A stretch of 64,000 bases of DNA from an uncultured Clostridium sp. (GCA_903789665.1 CAIFEX010000011.1:27488-91487), one strand, 5' to 3'. Counted from the stretch's first letter, positions 34,333-43,185 are shown. A program made the numbers and translations. The notes: generated from the sequence alone by a model not told the origin.

Positions 34333-35272
34333 ATGGATTTATATGTAATTGATTTTCAAAAACCGGAGAAGAGCTGTTTGATTTTGTTATAGAGGATCTC
34401 AAACTGTTAAAGAAGCCTATGTGTAATTCACAGGGCATGGCAGCAATTTATGTGGGGGTATATGTACTGAATTGGATTAACAGGAAAATGAAAAAGTGGT
34501 TGGGTGAAAAAAATACAGCAGACTCACTTTCAAAATCGATGGCCAACAATGTTACATCTGAAATGGGGCTGGCACTGCTGGATGTGGCAGATGTCGTCCG
34601 GCAATATCCGGCAGTGATGGAGTATTTTAAGCACACCGATAATGACACTTTTTTTGAGGATTTGAGAGGGCTGGAAGGCGGGAATGTTGTCAGCAAATCC
34701 ATGCGGATGTATCTTGAAAAATACGGTATGCGCTGTTCTGGTGAAATCGACATCACCAGAACCCGCTTCAGTGAACAGCCCACAGCTCTTATCCCAATGA
34801 TTTTCAGCAATATCAAAAATTTTGAGCAGGATGCCCATAATACTAGATTGAAACAAGGTTTGTTGGAAGTGAGGCAAAAAAAGCAGATCTCTTAAAACGT
34901 TTAAAACAGCTGCCTGGTGGAAGACAAAAGGCTAAAAAAACGGAGAGGATGATTGACCGCCTGCGCAATTTTACCGGCTATCTGGAATATCTGAAATATA
35001 TTATGGTTGAACATTACTGGATTATCAAGCAGGCACTGATGGAAGAAGGTGATATTTTGGTGACTGCATTTACTGACCCCAGCTGGACACCTATTTTTAT
35101 ATCTATAAAGGGTCTAGTGACGGAAGTAGGCGGAATGATGACTCACGGTTCTGTAGTTGCCGGAGAGTATGGACTGCCTGCGGTTGTGGGTGTGGAAAAT
35201 GCCACCAGAATAATTAAAGACGGACAGAGAATTAGGGTGAACGGAACGGAAGGATACGTGGAGATTCTATAA
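34333..35272 (+). pseudogene. Decayed PEP synthase / rifampin phosphotransferase-family gene
   Basis: An ATG at 34333 opens with MDLYVIDFQKPEKSCL, the usual start of this family, then stops. From 34419 the middle domain resumes (SEMGLALLDVADVVRQYP, YGMRCSGEIDITRTRFSEQP), is frameshifted near 34870, and continues in another frame (LLKRLKQLPGGRQKAKKTER). After ALMEEG it jumps directly to the C-terminal phosphohistidine domain (TEVGGMMTHGSVVAGEYGLP with the catalytic His) and ends GTEGYVEIL. Intact members have over 800 residues; about 300 codons remain. At least two internal deletions and one frameshift are needed to explain it. It cannot make an active enzyme. Confidence 0.8.
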
Positions 35273-35385
35273 AATATCTTTTCCTGATATATAGCCCGCT
35301 TTTTCAACTGCCTCAATAAGTAATTCTATAGCTTCTTCGCTTGAGTTCGAATGAGTTGCAAGTTCTCTTTATCTCCCACTTTGAG
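35273..35385 (-). pseudogene. Enolase remnant
   Basis: On the minus strand, a stretch reads NSSEEAIELLIEAVEKAGY followed by ISGKDI, closely resembling enolase (the SNEEAIE...IEKAGYKPGEDI segment before the LDPA motif). Just upstream in another frame is KVGDK, where enolase has VGDEGGFAPN. The rest of the gene is missing. Enolase is inhibited by fluoride and enolase genes are among those reported under fluoride riboswitches, so its presence here fits the island. Identification is by eye. Confidence 0.5.
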
Positions 35386-35506
35386 AAGCTTGGGAGTATT
35401 AGCAATGGTAGCCTTCGGATAAAGCAAAAAATGAAAATATATTATGGTGAAATATTAGATTTAAAAGTAAAATTATAAGTATATCAATAGGAGAGGAGCA
35501 TGTAAT

Positions 35507-35974
35507 ATGCTAAAAATAACAATACCGGGACAAAACGAGCTTTCTGTTAAAAATGCTGTTTTTGATTTTAATGGTACTCTTGCCACAGATGGAAAATTAA
35601 AATCATCTGTGAGAGAAATGTTAGTTGAAATCGAGAAATTTTTGGATATTTATATCTTATCCTCGGATACATATGGTTCAGTGCAGAATGAATGCAGGAA
35701 TGTCGGTGCCAAAGTTCAAGTTTTAAAAGGCAGCGGCGGTATGAAAAAGAAAGAATTTGTGCGGTTGCTTGGTGCTGATGATACAATATGCATAGGTAAT
35801 GGGAAAAATGATATTGGAATGTTTGAAATTTGTGCCCTGTCTATACTTGTAGTTGGTGAAGAAGGCTGTTCTGTTAAAACGTTATTAAAATCCGACATTG
35901 TTGTAAAAAACAGTGAGGATGCGTTAATGCTGCTGATGAATCCGAAAAGAATCACTGCTACCCTCAGAGAATAA
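35507..35974 (+). CDS. HAD-family phosphatase (soluble P-type ATPase-like)
   Basis: 155 residues. HAD motif I is FDFNGTLATDG near residue 20 (an Asn replaces the usual second Asp, as in cation ATPases), motif II is the ILSSDT segment near 50, and motif III/IV is CIGNGKNDIGMFE near 105. This small HAD group resembles the catalytic core of P-type ATPases without membrane parts. AGGAGAGGAG precedes the ATG. It lies between the enolase remnant and a fluoride riboswitch. HAD hydrolases are reported fluoride-riboswitch clients, but none precedes this copy. Substrate unknown. Confidence 0.75.
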   Translation: MLKITIPGQNELSVKNAVFDFNGTLATDGKLKSSVREMLVEIEKFLDIYILSSDTYGSVQNECRNVGAKVQVLKGSGGMKKKEFVRLLGADDTICIGNGKNDIGMFEICALSILVVGEEGCSVKTLLKSDIVVKNSEDALMLLMNPKRITATLRE

Positions 35975-35987
35975 AACTGACGGCATA

Positions 35988-36015
35988 TTGATATTGAAAT
36001 CTTGGACGGTATAAT
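35988..36015 (+). promoter_or_regulatory. Promoter of fluoride riboswitch A
   Basis: TTGATA (35988-35993) and TATAAT (36010-36015) are 16 bases apart, with the riboswitch starting about 20 bases downstream. Confidence 0.6.
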
Positions 36016-36037
36016 TTATAATATAATTTAAGTAAAG

Positions 36038-36116
36038 TAAATGAAGTTTTCCATGGCAAGAGCCTAAATGCTAAAAAACTGATGACTTCTATAAAATGAA
36101 GCTGTCAGCTTTTTTA
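36038..36116 (+). promoter_or_regulatory. Fluoride riboswitch A with terminator
   Basis: AATGAAGTTTTCC and, after a variable loop, CTGATGACTTCTA match the conserved GATG-stem and CTGATG-stem-CTA parts of the crcB/fluoride aptamer; GAAGT pairs with ACTTC as P1. The expression platform is clear: CTGATGACTTC (36079-36089) pairs with GAAGCTGTCAG (36098-36108), flanked by A and T runs. The terminator uses the 3' strand of P1, so fluoride binding would allow read-through. Confidence 0.75.
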
Positions 36117-36145
36117 TATTCTTTTTTGAAAGGTGGAGTTGCAAA

Positions 36146-37466
36146 ATGACCTTCACAAGTATTTTATTTCAGAAAAATGATGCAGCTGTTAATATGGAAT
36201 CTCAGGAAGCTCCATCATATTTTAAAGATCTGAATCTTGATCAAATTATAGATACAATCACGTCTGGAATGCAGAAGTATAATATAAAATCATTTTTCCT
36301 TCAACCTCTGCGCAGTGAAGATACAATCAGTTATCACCAGGAAGTTATGCAAGATCTTGAAAATGAGACGCTGTTTAAAAAAATCAGAACATTTTCGGAG
36401 TATATTTATGATATTGCAATTGAAATGCAAAAAATCTGATAATTTTACAACTTTACAATCTGAAACGGAAGTGTTGAAAGCTGAATTGGCAACCGTCCAT
36501 TATTGTATGCTAATTAAAGGTACAACTATCAAAGTCCAAAAATATGATGATGAACTGGCTCTTACCCCCAAAATTGAAAAAGTTTTTCAAAGATTTGCCT
36601 GCGGTGCTGCAAAATTTTATACCAAGGATGCTTCTGACAAATCTTATTCCGAGCATGTCGAGGCAGGTGTGTTGAATTTGGTAGCAAAGTTATATCCAAA
36701 TATTTTCTTAGATTTAAGTAACTACTGCATAAAAAATATGAATTTTGTCAATCAAAAGATTTTTGTATTTTCCAGAGAAATTCAGTTTTATATTGCTTAT
36801 TTGGAGTATATAAAGCATTTTAAAAGAGCAGAGCTTTCTTTCTGCTATCCGCATATGAGCTTGCGATGTAAAGAAGTTAATAGCATTAAAAGTTTTGATC
36901 TGGCTCTTGCTGATAAACTTATTGCACATAATCAGCCTGTTATCTGCAATGATTTTTATCTTAAAGATAGGGAACGTGTCATTGTGGTTTCAGGACCGAA
37001 TCAAGGTGGAAAAACTACTTTTGCCCGTACTTTTGGCCAATTGCATTATTTTGGGAGTCTTGGCTGTCCTGTACCGGGTAAAGAGGCACAGCTTTTCCTG
37101 TTTGATAATATATATACGCATTTTGAAAGAGAAGAAAATATTCAAAATCTAAGCGGTAAACTGCAGGATGATCTCATACGGATGCATGATATTTTGGAAC
37201 ATGCGACAAAGGATAGTATTATCATTATAAACGAAATACTTTCCTCGACAACTCTGAAAGATGCAGTTGCTATTGGTGAAAAAATAATGGACAGCATTCT
37301 TCAGTTGGACTCTCTGTGCATATGGGTGACATTTCTAGATGAACTTGCTTCTTACAATAAAAAAATTGTAAGTATGATAAGTACGGTATTGCCTGAAGAT
37401 CCGGCACGCCGAACCTATAAGATTGTCAGAGGCCCTGCAGATGGACTTGCGTATGCTATAATATAG
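36146..37466 (+). pseudogene. MutS-like ATPase 1, frameshifted in an A run
   Basis: Reading starts at ATG 36146 (MTFTSILFQKNDAAV) and stops at 36437-36439. The next frame continues the same protein to 37466. Dropping one A from the six-A run before ATCTGA at about 36430 joins them as EMQ-K-SDNFTTLQSETEVL. The combined protein would be about 440 residues with a MutS core and ATPase domain: Walker A SGPNQGGKTTFARTFGQ near the middle and a degenerate Walker B in SIIIINEILSS. It lacks the DNA mismatch-binding domain. MutS-like genes are reported fluoride-riboswitch clients. A sequencing error in the homopolymer would restore an intact gene. Confidence 0.72.
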
Positions 37467-37515
37467 CACAAAAATATCGACTTACCTATGATCTTTTAAA
37501 GGAGAGGGTAAAATC

Positions 37516-38995
37516 ATGAAAGTACATTTGATGTATCAGGATCGTGACTTTGACTGCAAACAAAAATTAACGCCGCAGGATAAAATACTTGCACGGGATT
37601 TGGAACTTGATACCTTATTCAGTGTAATGGCTGGCGATGATGATCTAATATTGGATGTTGTAAAAAAAAGCTGTATTTATAAGCCTCAAAAATAAGGATG
37701 AAATTCTGTATCGTCAGGCTATTTTAAAAGATTGTATAAAAAATGCTGATGTTGTAAGGGAGTTTTTTAATATTGCAGTAGAGAGCGTTAAAAAGAAAAA
37801 GGAGTTTTGGTGGGAGACGTTCGGCTCATATACTCCTTCTTTAAACAGCTCCGTAAGTCTATTGCAGATGTTTTTTAAAATGTTAAAAAGGCTTCGTATT
37901 GTTATAGATGGCAATGCTTGTAAATTTGAGTCAAAGGGGTTTCTAGTTTTTTTTACAATGATACAGGAGGAACTGGATGACGAGTACTTTTATACGACAA
38001 AAACCTGCTTAAATGAATTGAAATTTAAAAATGGCATCCTAATTAGTGCCGAACTCGGGGAATACAATCAGGGGATACACTACGTGCTTTGCAAACAAAA
38101 CAGAAAGCGCCAGTGGTGGAAATGGCATTTTGCACCAAGCATGACTATTGATCTTCGTGATGAGAGCGGCTGTGTTGATTTATCGAGAAGAAAAAATCTG
38201 GCAATTGGAATAATAGTAATAGCAAATATACTTTCACAATCTTGTGAGAATATTCTCAGCTTTTTTGTAACTCTGCAGTCAGAACTTGCCTTTTATGTAG
38301 GGTGCCTGAATTTATATGACAGCCTTTCTGAAAAGGGAGAACCTGTTTCTTTTCCTATACTCTATGGTTTGGGTCGCCGCAAGTATTCCGTCAATGGACT
38401 TTATGATGTCAGTCTTGCTCTAATTTTAGGGGAAAAAGTCATTGGTAATAATGTAAATGCAGAGTATAAAGATTTAATTATTGTTACAGGTGCCAATCAG
38501 GGAGGAAAATCTACCTTTTTACGAAGTGTTGGTCAGGCACAGCTCATGATGCAATGTGGTTTGTTTGTGGCAGCTAAATCCTTTAGCGCCGATATATGTG
38601 ATGGCATTTTTACCGATTATAAAAAAGAAGAAGATGTCACTATGAAGAGTGGTAAGCTGGATGAAGAACTTTCAAGAATGAATGATATCGTAAGATTCAT
38701 CCGGCCGAATTCTATGATTTTATTTAATGAATCATTTTCTGCTACCAATGAAAGGGAGGGATCGGAAATAGGCCGGCAGATTGTCAGCGCCCTTCTGGAA
38801 AAAAAGATCAAAGTGTTTTTTGTAAGCCATCTATATGATTTCTCACACAGCTTTTATGAGAAAAAAATGGATAATGCTATTTTTCTGCGTGCTGAGAGAC
38901 AGGCAAATGGTCATCGAACTTTTCAGTTGAGCGAAGGTGAGCCGTTGCCGACAAGTTTTGGTGAAGATCTGTATAATAAAATATTTGCGCCTTAA
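37516..38995 (+). pseudogene. MutS-like ATPase 2, frameshifted in an A run
   Basis: It begins at ATG 37516 after GGAGAGGG and runs as MKVHLMYQDRDFDC to a stop at 37693-37695. Removing one A from the eight-A run at about 37672-37679 gives DVVKKA-VFISLKNKDEILYRQ and joins the frame that runs to 38995. The repaired protein is about 490 residues, a paralogue of the preceding one: Walker A TGANQGGKSTFLRSVGQ, then the RMNDIVRFIRPNSMILFNESFSATNEREGSEIG block that includes Walker B and the D-loop, and a FVSHLYDF switch. Its ATPase motifs are better kept than those of copy 1. Confidence 0.72.
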
Positions 38996-39019
38996 CAGTT
39001 TATATCCTAAATTGAATAT

Positions 39020-39139
39020 TTTACAATGACTCTAACAAGTGTTACACTAAATACTAAAATATTGTAATAGAATATCAAAGTGATGAAGCTCGCTTTAATT
39101 GCTTAAAAAAAGCTGATGGGTAGATCCATCGGCTTTTTT
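39020..39139 (+). promoter_or_regulatory. Fluoride-riboswitch-like element B, degenerate, with terminator
   Basis: A promoter (TTTACA 39020-39025, TACACT 39043-39048, spacing 17) leads to GTGATGAAGCTCGC, TTTAATTGCTT and AAGCTGATGG, the aptamer plan of the fluoride riboswitch. However the P1 3' strand, expected as GCTTC after CTGATG, reads GGTAGATC. The terminator is intact: a 14-bp stem pairs 39106-39119 with 39126-39139. Without P1 the element should terminate always. Confidence 0.55.
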
Positions 39140-39187
39140 GATGGCTTGTAAAAGATGGCAATCTGAGACAGAGGGAGGGAAATTTTA

Positions 39188-41216
39188 ATGGCTTGAAGTA
39201 AAGATACGGCTGGTATCGAAAATTCATATAAGGGAAGTGGATTAAGTAATTCCGATGTTCAAGCAAAGCGAAAGCAATACGGCTATAATGAAATTCCGGA
39301 AAAACGTGCAAAGAATGCTATCGGTTATCTGCATCAGCAGCTGCAGATCAATGTTCGAACCTTGAGAAATGGAATGTGGAAGATACTGCCATCCATGGAG
39401 CTTGTTCCAGGAGATATTGTACATGTCAGAATTGGAGATATTGTACCGGCGGATATGGAAATTGTAAGTGGTACTGTGAGCACTGATGAGTCTGCACTGA
39501 CTGGAGAATCGATTGATGTAACCAAACAGGCTGGTGAAACGATTTTTTCTGCTTCCACCATCAGTCATGGTGAGGCAATTGCAAGTGTAACTGCAATTGG
39601 AACGAAGAGTTCCTATGGTAAAACTGCAGAACTGGTTCGGACTGCTGAAGCTCTAGGACGGCTTCAGGTACTGCTGTTTAACATTGTCCGATATCTTGCA
39701 TATCTGGATATTGTCCTTGCCGTTATCCTTGTGATAACTGCATTGATTCATGGAACTTCTTGGCAAGAGCTGCTGCCGTTTCTGGTGATTTTGTTTATTG
39801 CTACTATCCCAATTTCGATGCCTGCCAGCTTTACTGTGGCAAATTCACTGGAAGAGCAGAATTTGGCTAAAGAGCATGTACTGATAACAGGATTGACTGG
39901 AATTCAGGAAGCTGCTAGTGTAAATGTACTACTCGTGGATAAAACAGGGACATTGACAAATAATCGCCCTGAAATTGATAAGCTGGTTTCGTTTGGACAA
40001 ATGAAAGATGATGAGTTGCTGGAACTGGCAGCTGCCGCAAGCGATGATACGTCAAATGATTCCATAAGTACTGCAGTACTCGGGGTTTTGAGAAGACAAA
40101 ATTTGTCTGTTCCGAAAAGAACGTCCTTTATTGCGTTCGACCCGGTCCAGAAAATATCAAGGGCTCAGATTGACGATGATGGAAGTCAATTGGATGTGGC
40201 TCTTGAATCACCTGAGGTTATTACTAAAATTGCAGCAGTGCCGGATCAGTTTATGGAACAAGTTGAATTGTTGAGTTCAAAAGGTTCCAGGGTTCTAGCA
40301 GTTGCTTCCGGAGAGAGTGGAAAACTGGTCTGCCACGGTCTTATTGCCTTAGCTGATTCACTGAGGGATGATGCTAAAGAATCAATTGCAAAAATCAAAG
40401 GTTTAGGTATACGCATTATCATGATAACGGGTGACACCATAGGAACTGCCAAGGCGGTTGCCGAGCAGGTGGTAATTGGCAGCCGAATTGGAACATTGGA
40501 GGATGCCTTGTCAAATCCCCTGGATTTCGATGGATTTGCCAATGTATATCCGGAGGACAAGTACAAGATCGTTCAAGCCATGCAAAAATTGGGAATGGTT
40601 GTTGGAATGACCGGCGATGGAATTAACGATGCTCCGGCTCTGAAACAGGCAGATGTTGGCATCGCAGTGAGCACAGCAACAGACGTGGCAAAATCGTCGG
40701 CCAAAGTTGTTTTAACCGAGCCGCATTTGTCTGATATTGCCAGGGTAATTGACGGAGGACACCGTGTTTATCGGCGAATGATGACATGGACTATTACAAA
40801 GTTGGCTCGTACAGCTGAGTTGGTTGCACTTCTGACCTTTGGATTTATCTTTACTGGATTTTTCCCGGTTTCGTTGAGCCTGATTGTGTTTATTATCGTG
40901 ATGAACGATATGGTTACTCTGACGTTGGGTACTGACAAAGCATGGCCGACTGCAGTTCCCGAAACGTGGAATATGCCTCGGTTGGCCAAGATATCTGCTA
41001 TTTTTACAATAGGCTGGCTGGCTCTTGGATTGGGGATTCTCTGGTTTTACTTCAAATTCCAGAATTTAAATGCAGCACAAATCAGCTCTCTAATGTTCCT
41101 GTCTATCTATCATAATATTGTTCGTCATCACGATTTTTGCCATGCTGATTTTAGATGCCCTAAAAATATGGTACTATAAAGTGACGGGCATTTTGGGAAC
41201 TGAACGTCATTCATAA
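39188..41216 (+). pseudogene. P-type (plasma-membrane H+-ATPase-like) ATPase, decayed
   Basis: Translation from ATG 39188 meets TGA at codon 3, then reads SNSDVQAKRKQYGYNEIPEK, the usual N-terminus of this family, and jumps to AKNAIGYLHQQLQINVRTLR. About 65 residues including the first two membrane spans are missing between them. The rest is well kept: TDESALTGES, phosphorylation site DKTGTLTNN, GDGINDAPALKQADVG. Near 41120 a frameshift scrambles the last span; the correct tail (FAMLILDALKIWYYK) ends at 41216 in another frame. A start at 39362 would give a long ORF but an inactive enzyme. Confidence 0.78.
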
Positions 41217-41288
41217 GCGAATTGTTGCAATTGAAAAGTAATTTGTAAGCAAGGACGTAGAAAATATGGAATAACAAATATTTTTTAC

Positions 41289-41335
41289 TTTACACATATC
41301 TTAAATTATGATAATATATTATCATAATTTAAGAT
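41289..41335 (+). promoter_or_regulatory. Promoter embedded in a 38-base perfect palindrome
   Basis: TTTACA (41289-41294) and TAATAT (41312-41317) are 17 bases apart. Positions 41298-41335 read the same on both strands, with arms beginning ATCTTAAATTATGAT and no spacer. The -10 is at the centre, so the palindrome probably acts on DNA, for example as an operator. It ends 4 bases before riboswitch C. Confidence 0.65.
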
Positions 41336-41338
41336 TTA

Positions 41339-41409
41339 GGTAATGAAGTTTGCCTTTAAATATCTTTGTGATTAATGACTTCTGCTTATTGTAGGTGGAA
41401 GTTTTTTTA
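41339..41409 (+). promoter_or_regulatory. Fluoride riboswitch C with terminator
   Basis: GGTAATGAAGTTTGCC, then TTTAAAT, a short ATC/GAT stem, and TTAATGACTTCTGC follow the fluoride aptamer consensus step by step; P1 is GAAGT with ACTTC. The terminator pairs ACTTC (41378-41382) with GAAGT (41398-41402) before seven T residues, competing with P1. This is the best match of the three elements and precedes an intact antiporter gene. Confidence 0.85.
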
Positions 41410-41529
41410 TGCTTATTTTTAGGTAAAAGACGATGGAGTTCGTCTCAAATGCACATTTATGCTAATGACTCCTATAATTTACAGGTACTAAATTACTATT
41501 TTAAATATATTTATAGGAGGATTAGAAAA

Positions 41530-42687
41530 ATGTGGCTTCTATTTTCAAAATGGATTGTACTATCTATAATTGCAGGTATCATAGCATATTACTCCGGTAT
41601 TTCAATATCTCTAGTTGAGATATTGGTGGGTATTGCAGCAGGCAACGTTATGAATTTAACTACGAACCAATGGATTGATTTTCTTGCAGGTGCAGGGAGT
41701 ATTATTCTCACGTTTCAAGCTGGAGCAGAAATAGATCATGATATATTAAAATCAAATTTGAAGCAGAGTTTATTTATAGGAATATTGTCTTTTGCGGCAC
41801 CTTTTGTATTATGCTTTTTAGGGTCTTATTATATTTTGGGATGGACTTTGAATTCTTCGGAAATTTGTGGAATAGCGCTTTCAACTACTTCAGTTGCTGT
41901 AGTTTATTCAGTAATGCTTGAGACGGGTCTGGACAAAAAAGAATTGGGACAAAAAATTTTAGCTGCTTGCTTTGTTACAGATTTGGGTACTGTTTTGGCT
42001 CTTGGACTTATATTTGCCAACTTTAACAAATGGCTTCTCTTTTTTATAGTACTGATGATTGCAATTACACCTTTCTTAGATAAAATCACCACTAAATTCA
42101 ATGATAAGTTTGGCGGTAAAACATATCAGCTGGAAGTAAAATATATATTCCTGATTTTATTTTTGTGCGGTGGTATAGCTACAATGGCCAATGTAGAGGC
42201 GGTACTGCCTGCATATATAATAGGTCTGGCGCTTTCCCCGTTTTTCAAGAAACAGAAATATTTGAATGATAAACTTACGGCAATAACTTTTAGCTTGTTT
42301 ATACCTTTTTATTTTTTGAAAGCCGGAAGCAATGTTTCATATCATGTTATAAATTATGCATGGATAGTACTTGCCTTTCTGGCAGTGAAAATCATTACCA
42401 AATATGTAGGTATAAGACCTCTTACCGTATTGTATGGATATAAAAGAAAAGATGGAATATATACTACTTTGCTTATGGCAACAGGATTGACTTTTGGATC
42501 AATATCTGCCCTGTTTGGTCTTAATCATGGTTTTATAAATAAAATACAATATTCTATTATAGTGACAACGGTAATTTTAAGTGCTGTTGTACCAACCTTG
42601 ATAGCCCAAAAATTTTTTAATCCTCTAATCAGTGAAGATATGATGGATGCGGGGAATCAAAAAACAAAAAATGAGGAGGTTGAATAA
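41530..42687 (+). CDS. Na+/H+ antiporter (CPA2 type), fluoride-riboswitch controlled
   Basis: 385 residues with about 12 membrane spans and no C-terminal nucleotide domain, as in short CPA2 (NapA/KefB-like) antiporters. The charged intramembrane segment AGAEIDHDILK near residue 63 and the unwound helix STTSVAVVYSVMLETG near 120 are typical. The ATG at 41530 follows ATAGGAGGA by 8 bases; an in-frame start at 41395 lies inside the riboswitch terminator. Na+/H+ antiporters are among reported fluoride-riboswitch clients and may help with HF-driven acid or sodium stress. It is the only fully intact client gene here. Confidence 0.84.
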   Translation: MWLLFSKWIVLSIIAGIIAYYSGISISLVEILVGIAAGNVMNLTTNQWIDFLAGAGSIILTFQAGAEIDHDILKSNLKQSLFIGILSFAAPFVLCFLGSYYILGWTLNSSEICGIALSTTSVAVVYSVMLETGLDKKELGQKILAACFVTDLGTVLALGLIFANFNKWLLFFIVLMIAITPFLDKITTKFNDKFGGKTYQLEVKYIFLILFLCGGIATMANVEAVLPAYIIGLALSPFFKKQKYLNDKLTAITFSLFIPFYFLKAGSNVSYHVINYAWIVLAFLAVKIITKYVGIRPLTVLYGYKRKDGIYTTLLMATGLTFGSISALFGLNHGFINKIQYSIIVTTVILSAVVPTLIAQKFFNPLISEDMMDAGNQKTKNEEVE

Positions 42688-42762
42688 ATGTATAAGGATA
42701 TATGGAAAGTGAAGAAAATTAAACTGATTTTAAATAAATTAAGGGACAGAAAACAGTGTTAA
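42688..42762 (+). CDS. Possible 24-residue basic peptide after the antiporter
   Basis: The ORF starts directly after the antiporter stop, with GAGGAGGT 8 bases before the ATG. It encodes a lysine-rich peptide beginning MYKDIWKVKKIKLIL and ending RKQC. Its stop lies inside the terminator stem. No family is known to me. The good binding site is the only positive evidence. Confidence 0.35.
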   Translation: MYKDIWKVKKIKLILNKLRDRKQC

Positions 42763-42790
42763 TATATTTAAATATTAATGCTGTTTTTAT
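42750..42790 (+). terminator. Intrinsic terminator of the antiporter unit
   Basis: A 16-bp stem pairs 42750-42765 with 42772-42787 (AAAACAG against CTGTTTT, two G-T pairs), followed by T-rich sequence. Confidence 0.75.
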
Positions 42791-42902
42791 TTTACACCTT
42801 AAGACAGAAACTGTTGTTTAAAAAGGTGTTTTTTTGCTCTGTAATTAATTTTCGTGTAAAATGGCAAATTATATTTATATAAGCATTATATTATTGCCTA
42901 TG

Positions 42903-42938
42903 ATCTTAACACAAACTTTATACTCGTGATGATAACAT
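42903..42938 (+). promoter_or_regulatory. kdp promoter with probable KdpE box
   Basis: ATCTTAA (42903-42909), AAA, TTTATAC (42917-42923) and TGATG (42927-42931) occur with the same spacing as upstream of the KimA-like gene. A weak -10, TAACAT, is at 42933-42938. The TTTATAC half resembles the T-rich TTTATAC of the E. coli kdp KdpE site. Confidence 0.6.
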
Positions 42939-42968
42939 TGAAAATATGAATTGGAGGAGGAATGGAAT

Positions 42969-43064
42969 GTGCTGGATTTTTTATTTATTGCCGTGATTTT
43001 GGCAGTATTTTTATCATTGAGATATTTTGTGAACTGGTGCGAAAAGCAAATCAGTAAAAAATAA
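42969..43064 (+). CDS. Small membrane protein preceding kdpF
   Basis: 31 residues from a GTG at 42969, with GGAGGAGG 8 bases upstream. It has one membrane span (residues 3-17, LDFLFIAVILAVFLSL) followed by a charged tail ending CEKQISKK. It precedes kdpF by 20 bases in the operon. Similar short ORFs occur ahead of kdp operons in some clostridia, as far as I recall, but carry no established name. A KdpF-like role stabilising the KdpA complex is a guess. Confidence 0.65.
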   Translation: MLDFLFIAVILAVFLSLRYFVNWCEKQISKK

Positions 43065-43084
43065 TTTTGAGTGGAGGACTGCTT

Positions 43085-43162
43085 ATGATTTTATTGGGTA
43101 TTTTGACTATTTTATTGTTTATATATTTATTTTACGCTTTGTTCAATCCTGAAAAATTTTAA
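43085..43162 (+). CDS. kdpF: K+-transporting ATPase small subunit KdpF
   Basis: 25 residues: a single hydrophobic span with the KdpF end motif YLFYALFNPEKF. KdpF stabilises the KdpFABC pump in the membrane. TGGAGGA precedes the ATG. It is followed after 23 bases by kdpA. Confidence 0.88.
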   Translation: MILLGILTILLFIYLFYALFNPEKF

Positions 43163-43185
43163 TTTAAGGGAGGTTCTAAATAATT

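Noticed and set aside
36041..36116. Only a plain terminator in front of the first MutS-like gene
   Set aside because: The conserved ATGAAG and CTGATGACTTCTA with P1 pairing fit a fluoride aptamer, so a simple terminator is insufficient.
39188..39196. TGA at codon 3 of the P-type ATPase as a third selenocysteine
   Set aside because: No P-type ATPase has Sec there, no SECIS-like stem follows, and the gene has other inactivating lesions.
39362..41179. Long ORF as an intact P-type ATPase starting at 39362
   Set aside because: Upstream in-frame codons clearly belong to the family N-terminus, two membrane spans are missing and the end is frameshifted.
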